Under the pieces are notes generated by a model that did not search any database, had not been told where the DNA came from, and saw only the letters and a program-made list of their open reading frames with translations. A stretch of DNA of 64,000 bases from Arthrobacter sp. NicSoilC5 (GTDB lineage: Bacteria; Actinomycetota; Actinomycetes; Actinomycetales; Micrococcaceae), in NCBI RefSeq assembly GCF_019977395.1, contig NZ_AP024660.1:3844001-3908000 (forward strand), written 5' to 3'. The position numbers and the translations under genes were made by a program. Below are positions 33,259-43,059 of the stretch, in pieces (the first letter of the stretch is position 1; each line of letters starts with the position of its first letter).

Positions 33259-35811
33259 ATGGATATGTTGTTTGACCCGTACTCTGACGGACCGTTCAAG
33301 GCCGCTCCCGCCTCCACCGCCCGTACAAGGACGGAGCCTGAGGGCGTTGCCACCACGGCAGGGCCGGGCGGAATCCCGGAGCCAAACGCCGGCGGCCACA
33401 ACACCTCCGGGGGCTGGCAACAGTCCAACCACGACGCCGGCACCCGGCACCACGGTGACGGTCACCAAGGCAGTCGCCGCCCCGGCGCCGCCCAGCTGCT
33501 GGAGGGACTGAACCCGCAGCAGGAGGAAGCGGTCAAGCACGGCGGATCGGCGCTGCTGATCGTCGCCGGCGCCGGATCCGGCAAGACGCGCGTGCTCAGT
33601 AACCGGATCGCGTACCTCATTGCCACCGGCCGTGCCCACCACGGCGAAATCCTGGCCATCACGTTCACCAACAAGGCGGCCGCGGAAATGCGGGAGCGCA
33701 TCGAGGCGCTGGTGGGTGGCCGCGCCAAAATCATGTGGATCTCCACGTTCCACTCGTCCTGCGTCCGGATCCTGCGGCAGGAAGCGGCCAACGTCGGCCT
33801 GAAATCCAACTTCTCCATCTATGACTCCGCCGACTCCCTCCGCCTGGTCACCCAGGTTTCAAAAACCCTTGACCTGGACCCCAAGAAGTTCGCGCCAAAA
33901 GCCATCCAGCACAAGATTTCGGCGTTGAAGAACGAACTGATCGACGCCGAATCCTTTGCTTCGGCAGCCAACTACAACGACCCCTTCGAACATGCGGTGG
34001 CAGACGTCTACAAGGGCTACACGCAGCGGCTCCGCCAGGCCAACGCCATGGACTTCGACGACCTCATCGCGGAGACCGTCTACATGTTCCGCGCCTTTCC
34101 GGCGCTGGCGGAGTCCTACCGCCGCCGGTTCCGCCACGTCCTGGTGGACGAATACCAGGACACCAACCACGCCCAGTACGCCCTGGTCCGGGAGATCGTG
34201 GGGGAGGGCCCCGGTGCCTCGGAGCTCACCGTTGTTGGCGACTCGGACCAGTCCATCTATGCCTTCCGCGGCGCGGACATCCGGAACATCGTGGAGTTCG
34301 AAAAGGACTACCCGGAGGCCCGCACCATCAAGCTGGAGCAGAACTACCGTTCCACCCAGAACATCCTGAGTGCCGCCAACTCGGTCATCTCCCGCAACCC
34401 CAACCGGCCGGAGAAGCGGCTGTGGACCGCTGAGGGCGAAGGCCACAAAATCATCGGCTACGTCGGCGAAAACGAACACGACGAAGCGCAGTTCATCGCG
34501 AAGGAGATCGACCGGCTCCAGGACGAGGAGAACCTCCGCCCGGGCGACGTCGCCATCTTCTACCGCACCAACGCCCAGTCCCGTTCCATCGAGGACGTGC
34601 TGGTGCGCGTGGGCCTGCCGTACAAGGTGGTGGGCGGCACCCGCTTCTACGAGCGCAAGGAAATCAAGGACGCCCTGGCCTACCTGCGCGTCCTGGTGAA
34701 CCCGGACGACGACGTCAACCTCCGCCGGGTGCTCAACGAACCCAAGCGCGGCATCGGCGACCGAGCCGAAGGCGCCGTGGCGGCCCTCGCCAGCCGCGAA
34801 CGCACCTCCTTCATGGCGGCCGCCCGCCGCGCCGACCAGGCGCCCGGCATGGCCACCCGTTCGGTCAACGCCGTCCTGGGCTTCGTGAAAATGCTGGACG
34901 ACCTCGCCGAGGTGGCTGCCGGGTCCGGGGCTGCCGCGGCACTCGAAGCAGTGCTCGAGCAAACCGGCTACCTTGCCGCGCTGCGGTCCAGCACCGATCC
35001 GCAGGACGAGTCCCGCGTGGAGAACCTGGCCGAGCTCGTGGCCGTGGTGCGCGAGTACGAACAGGAAAATCCCGAGGGCAGCCTCGGCGCATTCCTGGAA
35101 CAGGTGTCCCTCGTGGCAGACGCCGACCAGATCCCGGATGCCCCCGGCGCGGACATTGACGCCGCCGTCGCCGAGGCCAAACGGCTGGGCGTGGTAACGC
35201 TGATGACCCTGCACACCGCCAAGGGACTGGAGTTCCCGGTGGTATTCCTCACCGGCATGGAGCACGGGCTCTTCCCGCACCAACGCTCCGCCACCGACCC
35301 CAAGGAACTGGCTGAGGAACGCCGGCTGGCCTACGTGGGCCTCACCCGCGCCCGGAAGCGGCTGTACGTGACCCGGTCCGAGGTACGCAGCATGTGGGGC
35401 CAGAGCCAATACAACCCGGCCAGCCAATTCCTCGAGGAAATCCCCGCGGAGCTCCTCGAATGGAAACGGGAAGGAACCAGCCGGCAGTCGTGGGCCGGCG
35501 GCGGTTCAATCGGCTCGGGCCGGTACAGCGGATCGTTCTGGGGCGCCGGTACCGCCCGCGGAGCCGCAGCAGATTCTTCCGCCGGCTTCAATGCCGACGT
35601 TCCGGCGTTCATCGCCAAGAACCGGGTGCAGCCGCAGAAGGAAATCATCGCCGTCAGCGTGGGGGACAAGGTCAACCACACCAGCTTCGGCAACGGAACG
35701 GTCCTGGCCCTCGAAGGCGCAGGAGACAAGACCGTGGCCAAGGTGAAGTTCGACGTCGGTGAAAAGCGCCTGCTGCTGCGCTACGCCCCGCTCACCAAAC
35801 TCGACGCCTAG
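33259..35811 (+). CDS. pcrA: ATP-dependent DNA helicase PcrA/UvrD
   Basis: A superfamily 1A 3'-5' helicase of 850 residues. Motifs in order: Q motif LNPQQEEAV, Walker A GAGSGKT (about 110), TFTNKAA, FHSSCVRIL, DEYQDTN (motif II), GDSDQSIYAFRGA (motif III), NYRST (motif IV), TLHTAKGLEFPVVF (motif V) and VGLTRARKRL (motif VI). The first 80 residues are low-complexity and likely disordered. The C-terminal domain after 800 (VSVGDKVNHTSFGNGTVLALEGAGDKTVAKVKFD) is the tudor-like module that binds RNA polymerase in PcrA. It acts in repair and removal of stalled polymerase. Confidence 0.95.
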   Translation: MDMLFDPYSDGPFKAAPASTARTRTEPEGVATTAGPGGIPEPNAGGHNTSGGWQQSNHDAGTRHHGDGHQGSRRPGAAQLLEGLNPQQEEAVKHGGSALLIVAGAGSGKTRVLSNRIAYLIATGRAHHGEILAITFTNKAAAEMRERIEALVGGRAKIMWISTFHSSCVRILRQEAANVGLKSNFSIYDSADSLRLVTQVSKTLDLDPKKFAPKAIQHKISALKNELIDAESFASAANYNDPFEHAVADVYKGYTQRLRQANAMDFDDLIAETVYMFRAFPALAESYRRRFRHVLVDEYQDTNHAQYALVREIVGEGPGASELTVVGDSDQSIYAFRGADIRNIVEFEKDYPEARTIKLEQNYRSTQNILSAANSVISRNPNRPEKRLWTAEGEGHKIIGYVGENEHDEAQFIAKEIDRLQDEENLRPGDVAIFYRTNAQSRSIEDVLVRVGLPYKVVGGTRFYERKEIKDALAYLRVLVNPDDDVNLRRVLNEPKRGIGDRAEGAVAALASRERTSFMAAARRADQAPGMATRSVNAVLGFVKMLDDLAEVAAGSGAAAALEAVLEQTGYLAALRSSTDPQDESRVENLAELVAVVREYEQENPEGSLGAFLEQVSLVADADQIPDAPGADIDAAVAEAKRLGVVTLMTLHTAKGLEFPVVFLTGMEHGLFPHQRSATDPKELAEERRLAYVGLTRARKRLYVTRSEVRSMWGQSQYNPASQFLEEIPAELLEWKREGTSRQSWAGGGSIGSGRYSGSFWGAGTARGAAADSSAGFNADVPAFIAKNRVQPQKEIIAVSVGDKVNHTSFGNGTVLALEGAGDKTVAKVKFDVGEKRLLLRYAPLTKLDA

Positions 35812-35841
35812 GAACGCCCGCGGACGGGCATAATGGAGGCC

Positions 35842-36540
35842 ATGCGACGGACTGTATGGGGGATGCTCGCCGCCCTTTTCCTTATCACCGCCACGGGCTG
35901 CACGGTGACCACCAAGGACCCGGCCTACGTTCCGCCGGCTCCGCTGCAACCCATGGAACAGCTGGAAAAGGCCCCGCTCGCCGATGCGAAGACGTTCTCC
36001 AGCGGTGCAGATGTCCTCTCTTTCATCACCGCCGACCGGACCATCGCGTGCTCGCTCACGTCCGCCCGCGGGGAACACCTCAACTTGCCCTACGAGCAGA
36101 ACCGCTACAGCGACGCCGGCAACAACAAGCTGCCCATCGTCCCGGTGGCCCACTGCGAGCTCGCCTCCTACCCGGCGCCCGAGCCAGGCGATATCAAGGA
36201 CGACTGCGCCGGGACCCATCTTGGCTACCTGGGCGGAGTGGCCCTCCTGTCGCCGGACACCGCCCGCTACGGTGAATGCCGCTCCGGCGTCACATCCATG
36301 GAAGGAACCTACGGGCCCAAGGGGAGCAAGGCGGGAACGCTGACCCAGCTGCCCGTGCTTGCGGATGGGCAGAACCTGGAACGCAACGGGCTGCGCTGCT
36401 CCGCGTACAACGGCGGCGTGGCATGCGGAAACGTCTCCGCCGGCGTCGGGTTCTTCGTTTCGCCCAAACGTTACGAGCTGATTCAGGGGCCGTCCAAAAG
36501 CGGCCAGCCGCCGCAGCAGGAGGGCCAAAAAACCCCGTAA
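35842..36540 (+). CDS. Putative secreted lipoprotein of unknown function
   Basis: A 232-residue protein with a short signal sequence (MRRTVWGMLAALFLITATGC) ending in a lipobox-like cysteine at position 20, so it is probably membrane-anchored outside the cell. The mature part contains six further cysteines (for example IACSL, AHCEL, DDCAG, GECRS, LRCSA and VACGN), suggesting disulfides. Family not recognised. CATAAT lies seven bases before this ATG, a leaderless arrangement; an ATG nine bases upstream overlaps that -10 box and is less likely. Confidence 0.7.
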   Translation: MRRTVWGMLAALFLITATGCTVTTKDPAYVPPAPLQPMEQLEKAPLADAKTFSSGADVLSFITADRTIACSLTSARGEHLNLPYEQNRYSDAGNNKLPIVPVAHCELASYPAPEPGDIKDDCAGTHLGYLGGVALLSPDTARYGECRSGVTSMEGTYGPKGSKAGTLTQLPVLADGQNLERNGLRCSAYNGGVACGNVSAGVGFFVSPKRYELIQGPSKSGQPPQQEGQKTP

Positions 36541-36553
36541 TTCCGCGGTTTTT
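36527..36553. terminator. Possible bidirectional terminator
   Basis: AAAAACC and GGTTTTT flank a 12-base loop at the end of the lipoprotein gene. The stem has only two GC pairs, so this is a weak prediction. The remaining gap to sucC (224 bp) holds a TAGAAT box (36564-36569) and a TAGTCT box but no convincing complete promoter. Confidence 0.35.
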
Positions 36554-36764
36554 CTACGCCCCATAGAATAGTGTGCTTACTCACATAAGGGGTAGTCTGG
36601 GACGGCCCGGTCCCTCCAAAGGACTAGAGTTCCCCATGGAGCATTACGCCGCGTGGCTCGTTTCCAGACAGGCCGCCGGTGCGTGCAATCCGCAGCCCGG
36701 TCATCGTCGTACAGATGGTGTCCGACTGTACAGAAACTACTTCGACGTAGAAGGACACTAAACC

Positions 36765-37934
36765 GTGGACCTGTTTGAATACCAGGCGCGCGATATGTTC
36801 GAGGCGCACGGTGTACCCGTGCTTGCCGGCATCGTGGCGTACACCCCAGAAGAAGCAAAGGCAGCTGCCGAGAAGATCGGCGGCGTGACCGTTGTCAAGG
36901 CACAGGTCAAAGTAGGCGGCCGTGGCAAGGCCGGCGGCGTCAAGGTCGCAAAGTCCGCTGATGAGGCGTTTGAGCACGCCACCAACATCCTGGGCATGGA
37001 CATCAAGGGCCACACCGTCAAAAAGGTGATGATTGCCCAGGGTGCGGACATCGCCGAGGAGTTCTACTTCTCCGTCCTGCTGGACCGCGCCAACCGCAAC
37101 TACCTGGCCATGTGCTCGGTTGAAGGCGGCATGGAGATCGAGCAGCTCGCCGTCGAACGTCCCGAAGCGCTGGCCAAGATCGCCATCGATCCCGCCGTGG
37201 GCATCGACCAGGCCAAGGCCGACGAAATCGTCGCCGCCGCAGGCTTCGCCGAGGAACTGCGCGGCAAGGTCGCCGCCGTAATCCTCAAGCTCTGGGATGT
37301 CTTCAAGAAGGAAGACGCCACCCTGGTGGAGGTCAACCCGCTGGTCAAGACCGGCGCCGGCGACATTGTGGCCCTGGACGGCAAGGTCTCCCTGGACGAG
37401 AACGCCGACTTCCGCCACGCCAAGCACGCGCAGCTCGAGGACAAGGACGCTGCAGACCCGCTTGAGGCCAAGGCAAAGGCGCAGGACCTCAACTACGTCA
37501 AGCTCGACGGCGAAGTAGGCATCATCGGCAACGGTGCAGGCCTGGTCATGTCCACCCTGGACGTCGTCGCCTACGCCGGTGAAAACCACGGCAACGTCAA
37601 GCCCGCCAACTTCCTGGACATCGGCGGCGGCGCCTCGGCCGAGGTCATGGCCGCCGGCCTGGACGTCATCCTGGGTGACGAGCAGGTCAAGTCCGTGTTC
37701 GTCAACGTCTTCGGCGGCATCACCGCATGCGACGCCGTCGCCAAGGGCATCGTCGGCGCACTGGCCGAACTGGGCCACACCGCCAACAAGCCGCTGGTAG
37801 TCCGCCTCGACGGCAACAACGTCGAGGAAGGCCGCCGCATCCTCAACGAGGCCAACCACCCGCTGGTTACCCTGGCCGCCACCATGGACGAGGGCGCCGA
37901 CAAGGCCGCCGAGCTCGCCAACGCAGCGAAGTAA
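36765..37934 (+). CDS. sucC: Succinyl-CoA synthetase beta subunit (ADP-forming)
   Basis: A 389-residue TCA-cycle enzyme subunit that carries the nucleotide and succinate sites. It begins [19 protein letters not shown] and shows the ATP-grasp block [25 protein letters not shown], and the C-terminal ligase domain [18 protein letters not shown] with [14 protein letters not shown]. The GTG start follows AGAAGG by nine bases. It is followed after 11 bp by sucD, the usual operon. Confidence 0.97.
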   Translation: MDLFEYQARDMFEAHGVPVLAGIVAYTPEEAKAAAEKIGGVTVVKAQVKVGGRGKAGGVKVAKSADEAFEHATNILGMDIKGHTVKKVMIAQGADIAEEFYFSVLLDRANRNYLAMCSVEGGMEIEQLAVERPEALAKIAIDPAVGIDQAKADEIVAAAGFAEELRGKVAAVILKLWDVFKKEDATLVEVNPLVKTGAGDIVALDGKVSLDENADFRHAKHAQLEDKDAADPLEAKAKAQDLNYVKLDGEVGIIGNGAGLVMSTLDVVAYAGENHGNVKPANFLDIGGGASAEVMAAGLDVILGDEQVKSVFVNVFGGITACDAVAKGIVGALAELGHTANKPLVVRLDGNNVEEGRRILNEANHPLVTLAATMDEGADKAAELANAAK

Positions 37935-37945
37935 AGGGACGCACC

Positions 37946-38848
<903 letters not shown>

Positions 38849-38861
38849 GCAGCACGTCACG

Positions 38862-38931
38862 ACGCGGGGCCACCCCCGGTCCGTTTCCAGTCATGGGACG
38901 GACCTTCGGGTGGCCCCGCGTTCGCGCTTTA
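38862..38931 (+). terminator. Terminator of sucCD
   Basis: ACGCGGGGCCACCC (38862-38875) pairs with GGGTGGCCCCGCGT (38918-38931), a 14-bp perfect outer stem, with additional pairing inside (CCGGTCCGT with ACGGACC). TCGCGCTTT follows. Confidence 0.7.
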
Positions 38932-39027
38932 ACGGATGACGACGGCGGGCGGCGCCTGCCCAACCCGGTCGAGTAATGTTGGGACAGGAAAAACGGGCGC
39001 CCCGGGCGCGCAGGCAGGGGATTGACG

Positions 39028-39759
39028 ATGGCAGAAAAGCGACCCACCCTGGTCGACGCCGTCGTGGACAAGGTCCTTGAGCACATCATCAGCGGTCAAA
39101 TACAGGCCGACGACGCCCTGCCGCCGGAGGCCGACATCGCCAAGGAATCGGGTGTCAGCAGGCTGACGGCCCGGGAAGCCATGAAGGTGCTCAAAGCGCA
39201 GGACGTTGTCTACGTAAAGCGCGGCCGGGGCACTTTCGTCAACCCGCCCGAGCGCTGGACCGGGCTGGACGCCATCATGCGTGCAGCCTCAAGGGGAGTG
39301 GCCTCGGACCAGGTGGCGCTCCGCCTGCTGGAGGTCCGCCGCATGGTGGAGACCGGGGCCGCCGAACTCGCTGCCTCCCGCCACCGCCCGGTTGACCTCG
39401 CCGCGCTGCAGGACAGCGTGGAGCAAATGGAGGCCGCACACCTGGCCGGAGACGTCGATGCACTGACCGTGGCCGATATCGCCTTCCATGACACCGTGCT
39501 GCGTGCATCCGGCAACCCATTCGTACCCGCCCTGCTGGGACAGCTCTCCACGCTGCTGTACGCCATGCGCCGGGAAACCTCGGCCTTCCCGGACGTGCAG
39601 CGCCACGCGATCCACCACCACAAGATGGTCCTGGCGGCCATCGCGGCGGGCGATCCCGCCACGGCGCGGTCCACCATGGATGCCCACATCACCCAGACCT
39701 TTGAGGACTACGAGCAGTTCCTTGCCATGTCCAGCCGCAGCGGAACCACCGGCCGCTAG
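39028..39759 (+). CDS. FadR-subfamily GntR transcriptional regulator
   Basis: A 243-residue regulator: winged HTH (about 8-75, LPPEADIAKESGVSRLTAREAMKVL) and an FCD ligand-binding domain (about 95-225) with metal-binding type histidines (DIAFHDTVL, AIHHHKMV). AGGGGA lies seven bases before the chosen ATG; a TTG six bases upstream is possible. It is followed by a promoter and a GntR-type inverted repeat in front of the MFS-SDR pair, which it most likely controls in response to the transported substrate. Confidence 0.88.
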   Translation: MAEKRPTLVDAVVDKVLEHIISGQIQADDALPPEADIAKESGVSRLTAREAMKVLKAQDVVYVKRGRGTFVNPPERWTGLDAIMRAASRGVASDQVALRLLEVRRMVETGAAELAASRHRPVDLAALQDSVEQMEAAHLAGDVDALTVADIAFHDTVLRASGNPFVPALLGQLSTLLYAMRRETSAFPDVQRHAIHHHKMVLAAIAAGDPATARSTMDAHITQTFEDYEQFLAMSSRSGTTGR

Positions 39760-39839
39760 AGGCTCGCCCGCCAGGAACCCCGCCCGGCAGGCCCGGGACC
39801 CGGTGGCCTGCCTCCCTGTCCGCGTGCACGGCGATTATG

Positions 39840-39869
39840 TTGACGCCCACAACCACCTGTGATTAGAAT
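39840..39869 (+). promoter_or_regulatory. Promoter of the first MFS-SDR operon
   Basis: TTGACG (39840-39845), an 18-base spacer and TAGAAT (39864-39869) form one of the best promoters in the window. The start point would be near 39876, directly in front of the palindrome at 39881. Confidence 0.6.
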
Positions 39870-39880
39870 CTCAGTCAGAC

Positions 39881-39894
39881 ATCAGACATCTGAT
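39881..39894. promoter_or_regulatory. GntR-type operator
   Basis: ATCAGA-CA-TCTGAT is a perfect 6+6 inverted repeat just downstream of the predicted transcription start, preceded by a further half-site (GTCAGACATCAGA). The position suits repression by the adjacent FadR-type regulator. Confidence 0.55.
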
Positions 39895-39931
39895 ATCACC
39901 CCCCAAAATGCCGCCAGCCAAAGGAGTCTTC

Positions 39932-39988
39932 ATGCGCGCGCATTCCCCTTTTGAGGGTCCCCACACCACTCCTGGAGGCCTGCGATGA
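39932..39988 (+). CDS. Candidate 18-residue leader peptide ORF upstream of MFS gene
   Basis: ATG at 39932 has an ideal ribosome site (AAAGGAG, five bases away). It opens an 18-codon frame (MRAHSPFEGPHTTPGGLR) whose stop overlaps the ATG of the transporter as ATGA. It could translationally couple or tune the transporter gene. No homologue is recognised, and the transporter has its own GGAGG site inside this ORF. Confidence 0.35.
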   Translation: MRAHSPFEGPHTTPGGLR

Positions 39989-41334
39989 CCTCCCGCACCA
40001 CTGCCCCCGCACTCAGCCAGCTGGGCGAGACCACCCTCCGCAAGGTGCGCCGCCGGCTGATGCCCCTGATCGTCCTGCTGTACTTCATCGCCTACCTCGA
40101 CCGGAACAATGTCGGCTTTGCCAAGCTCGGCATGCAGGGCGACATCGGCCTGACCGAAGCCGCGTACGGCCTCGGCGCCGGCATCTTCTTCCTTGGCTAC
40201 GCCTTGCTTGAGATCCCCAGCAACGGCGGCATGTACCGGTATGGTGCCCGCAAATGGATCGCCCGCATCCTGATCAGCTGGGGCATCTTCGCCACCGCCA
40301 TGTTCCTGGTGAACGGCGAAGCCACGTTCTACGTCATCCGTTTCCTCCTCGGCGCGGCAGAGGCCGGATTCTTCCCGGCGATCCTTTTCTACCTGACACT
40401 CTGGTTCCCGGCAGCGCAGCGCGTAACCGTGCTGGGCATCTTCATCCTCGCCCAGCCCATCTCGAATGCCCTGGGCGCACCGGTATCGGGCATGCTCCTG
40501 AACCTGGAAGGCGTCGCAGGCCTGCACGGCTGGCAGTGGCTCTACATCCTCGAGGGCATCCCGGCCATCATCCTAGGCATCATCACGCCGTTCGTCATGA
40601 CGGACCGCCCTGAACACGCCAAGTGGCTCAAGCCCGAAGAGCGTGAATGGCTCTCCACCACCATGGCCGCTGAACTGGCCCACAAGCAAAAGTCCGGAAA
40701 CCACAACTTCCTGGCCGGCCTGAAGGACCCCCGCACCATTGCCTACTCGGCGCTGTACTTCGGCCTGGTGTGCGGCATTTACGGCCTGGGACTCTGGCTG
40801 CCCACCATCGTCAAGGCGCTGGGCAAGTTTGACTCAACGCAGGTGGGGTTCATTGTCTTCATCCCGTACGCCATCGCAGCGGTGTTCGTCTACTTCTGGA
40901 GCAAGCGGTCCGACCGTACAGGCAACCGCGTGTGGCATGCCAGCGTCAGCATGGTGCTTGCCGCCGTCGGCCTCCTGGGCGCCGGCTTCCTGCTCCCCGT
41001 CAATGCCGTGCTCGCCATGGTCTTCCTGACCCTGGCAGCCATGGGCATCTACTCCGCGATTGCGCCCTTCCTGGCCATGCCGTCCGCCGCGCTCACCGGC
41101 GCCGCGGCAGCAGCCGGGCTGGCCATGGTCAACTCGCTCGGCAACCTGGGCGGCTTCGTGGCCCCCTACATCGTCGGCATCCTCAAGGACGCGACCGGAA
41201 ACAGCCAGACGGGCCTGGTGTTCCTGGCCGCCTGCCTCGCCGTGACCGCCGTCGCCACTTACCTTTACGCACGCAAGCGGCCTGAAGGTGTCTCCGCGCC
41301 CGGAGCCACTGTTCCTGCCGCCGATACCCACTAG
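39985..41334 (+). CDS. MFS transporter, anion:cation symporter (ACS) family
   Basis: A 449-residue permease with 12 predicted membrane helices. RRRLMPLIVLLYFIAYLDRNNVGFAKLGM and the loop FEIPSN-like LLEIPSNGGMYRYGARKWIARI are typical of the ACS family, which carries carboxylates, sugar acids and some polyol derivatives with protons. A central loop (TDRPEHAKWLKPEERE) separates the halves. It has a leader ORF in front and the SDR gene nine bases behind. The other ACS transporter at 48 kb in the same island is a paralogue. Confidence 0.88.
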   Translation: MTSRTTAPALSQLGETTLRKVRRRLMPLIVLLYFIAYLDRNNVGFAKLGMQGDIGLTEAAYGLGAGIFFLGYALLEIPSNGGMYRYGARKWIARILISWGIFATAMFLVNGEATFYVIRFLLGAAEAGFFPAILFYLTLWFPAAQRVTVLGIFILAQPISNALGAPVSGMLLNLEGVAGLHGWQWLYILEGIPAIILGIITPFVMTDRPEHAKWLKPEEREWLSTTMAAELAHKQKSGNHNFLAGLKDPRTIAYSALYFGLVCGIYGLGLWLPTIVKALGKFDSTQVGFIVFIPYAIAAVFVYFWSKRSDRTGNRVWHASVSMVLAAVGLLGAGFLLPVNAVLAMVFLTLAAMGIYSAIAPFLAMPSAALTGAAAAAGLAMVNSLGNLGGFVAPYIVGILKDATGNSQTGLVFLAACLAVTAVATYLYARKRPEGVSAPGATVPAADTH

Positions 41335-41343
41335 GAAACAGCA

Positions 41344-42120
41344 ATGACTACAGAGCACGCATTCCCCGCAGAACGTACCGCGGTCCTGACCGGGGCGGCA
41401 TCCGCCCGGGGCATTGGCCGCGCAACCGCAGACCGGCTGGCCAGCCAGGGCTGGTCCATCGCCATCCTGGACATCAACGCCGAAGACGCCCAGGCGGCAG
41501 CGGCGGAAATTGGCTCCAGCCGTGCCGTCAAGGCCATTGGCGTGGGCGCCGACGTCTCGGATGAGGCGTCGGTGGACCGTGCCATCACGGAAATCGAGCA
41601 GTCCCTCCCGCCCATCGTGGGACTGGTCAACCTGGCCGGAATCAGTTCCCCCACTCCCTTCATGGAAACCACCGTGGAGGAATGGGACAAGGTCTTCGCG
41701 ATCAACATGCGTGGCACCTTCGTGGTGTCCCAGCGCGTGCTCAAGGGAATGATTGAGCGGGAGCTGGGACGGATCGTCAGCATCTCCTCCATCTCCGCCC
41801 AGCGTGGCGGTGGAACCTACTCCAAGGTTGCCTACAGTGCCTCCAAGGCCGGCATCCTCGGGTTCACCCGCGCCCTGGCACGTGAAGTCGGTGAGCACAA
41901 CATCACGGTGAACGCCATCGCACCGGGCCCGATCGACACGGACATCATGGGCGGAACGCTGAGCGATGAGCGCAAGGCCCAGATGTCCGAGGGGATCATG
42001 ATGGGCCGGGTGGGAACCCGGGAGGAAGTGGCTGCCCTGATCGGGTTCCTCCTCAGCGAGGATGCCGGCTACATCACGGCCGCGACCTATGACATCAATG
42101 GCGGCCTGCAGGTTTCCTGA
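41344..42120 (+). CDS. SDR family NAD(P)-dependent oxidoreductase (polyol dehydrogenase-like)
   Basis: A 258-residue classical SDR. The cofactor motif is TGAASARGIGRA (about 16-27), DIN at the end of strand two favours NAD, NLAGIS is the NAG-like motif, and the catalytic residues are S in SISSISAQRGGG and Y-x-x-x-K (YSASK). VNAIAPGPIDTDIMGGTL is shared with the second SDR of the island (47312-48079), so they are paralogues of probably related substrate. It likely oxidises a polyol carried in by the upstream transporter, with which it forms a two-gene operon. Confidence 0.87.
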   Translation: MTTEHAFPAERTAVLTGAASARGIGRATADRLASQGWSIAILDINAEDAQAAAAEIGSSRAVKAIGVGADVSDEASVDRAITEIEQSLPPIVGLVNLAGISSPTPFMETTVEEWDKVFAINMRGTFVVSQRVLKGMIERELGRIVSISSISAQRGGGTYSKVAYSASKAGILGFTRALAREVGEHNITVNAIAPGPIDTDIMGGTLSDERKAQMSEGIMMGRVGTREEVAALIGFLLSEDAGYITAATYDINGGLQVS

Positions 42121-42223
42121 CGCCCCTGCTTTCCCGGCGCTCCCGGAGCACGGTGCCGCACGGCCAGCGGCCGCACGGTACCGTGCCCGGGGCGCGTCAT
42201 CCGCAACGTCCCGCCCTGCAGCG

Positions 42224-42237
42224 GCTATAGGATTTCT
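42224..42237. promoter_or_regulatory. Operator-like element at the second GntR gene
   Basis: GCTATAGGATTTCT contains CTATAGGA, also found in the palindrome TCCTATAGGA in front of the next operon (43024-43033). TAGGAT (42228-42233) lies six bases before the ATG, so this is also the likely -10 box of a leaderless gene, and binding here would be autoregulatory. Confidence 0.45.
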
Positions 42238-42239
42238 AC

Positions 42240-42929
42240 ATGGCAACCAAGAACCAGGCCACCGGCGGGGTGAGCAGGCAGGTCCTCGCGGACCACGTCT
42301 ATGAGGCGCTTTTGGTTGCCCTCATGGACGGCCGGCTGGAAGCAGGCACCCCGGTCAGTATCGACGGGATGGCCAGGGAACTGGACGTCTCACCAACGCC
42401 CGTGCGGGAGGCGCTTGCCCGGCTGGAAGCCACCGGCATGGTTCGAAGGATGGCCCTGCGCGGCTACCGGGTAGCCCCGCTGTTCTCTCCGGAAGAGCTG
42501 GCGGACCTGATGGACGCCCGGCTGGTGATCGAACCGGCGAACGCCTTCATGGCCTGCAAGCACGCAGACCAGGAGCTGACCGGGCAGCTCCAGCAGGCCA
42601 TCGAGGACCTCAAGGCCGCGCCTCGCGGCCCGTCGTTCGCCGAGTTCCGCGCGTACTGGGAAGCGGATGAACGGTTCCACCGGCTCATCGCCGAATCGGC
42701 GGACAACCAGTTCCTGCTGTCCGCATACAGCGCACTGGGTGGCCAAGTGCAGCGTTTCCGCTTTTTTGGCGGCCTGGGCGTAACGGACGCGGACTACGCC
42801 ATCGCGGAACATACCGAGATCCTCAAGGCCTTTGAAGCCGGCGACGCCGAACTCGCCCGGCAAAAAATGATCGACCACATCGAGGGCGTCAAGCAGCGCT
42901 CGCAGCACGACAGCGAAGTGCGCAGCTAG
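42240..42929 (+). CDS. GntR family regulator (FadR/VanR type) of the kinase operon
   Basis: A 229-residue regulator with an N-terminal winged HTH (about 15-80, MARELDVSPTPVREALARLEATGMV) and an FCD domain (about 95-220; DARLVIEPANAF, ADERFHRLIAES, AEHTEILKAF). No Shine-Dalgarno site is visible and a -10-like box lies six bases before ATG. It is followed, after 130 bp containing a matching palindrome, by the eight-gene catabolic operon, its most likely target. Confidence 0.88.
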   Translation: MATKNQATGGVSRQVLADHVYEALLVALMDGRLEAGTPVSIDGMARELDVSPTPVREALARLEATGMVRRMALRGYRVAPLFSPEELADLMDARLVIEPANAFMACKHADQELTGQLQQAIEDLKAAPRGPSFAEFRAYWEADERFHRLIAESADNQFLLSAYSALGGQVQRFRFFGGLGVTDADYAIAEHTEILKAFEAGDAELARQKMIDHIEGVKQRSQHDSEVRS

Positions 42930-42997
42930 CAGCACGCCCAGGGGCCGGCAGGCCCCCTCATCCCCGACTCCACCCCGGGGAGTCCACCAACGAACCC

Positions 42998-43033
42998 TTG
43001 ACAGGATCCATAAGCAACGTAGATCCTATAGGA
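42998..43033 (+). promoter_or_regulatory. Promoter and operator of the kinase/isomerase operon
   Basis: A consensus TTGACA (42998-43003) is followed at 18 bases by GATCCT as a weak -10. The perfect palindrome TCCTATAGGA (43024-43033) overlaps the -10/start region and shares CTATAGGA with the site at the GntR start codon. This supports repression of the operon and autoregulation by the same GntR protein. Confidence 0.55.
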
Positions 43034-43059
43034 AATGCGATTCATGATCTGGAGTGACA

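Noticed and set aside
33859..35427. Leftward open frame of 522 codons opposite pcrA
   Set aside because: Its translation has no recognisable domain and lies entirely inside the helicase coding region, whose motifs are unambiguous.
36636..36761. Small open frame of about 41 codons ending three bases before sucC
   Set aside because: The spacing to sucC is suggestive, but the only ribosome-site-like AAAGGA is 12 bases away, codon usage is not typical of the organism and no homologue is recognised.
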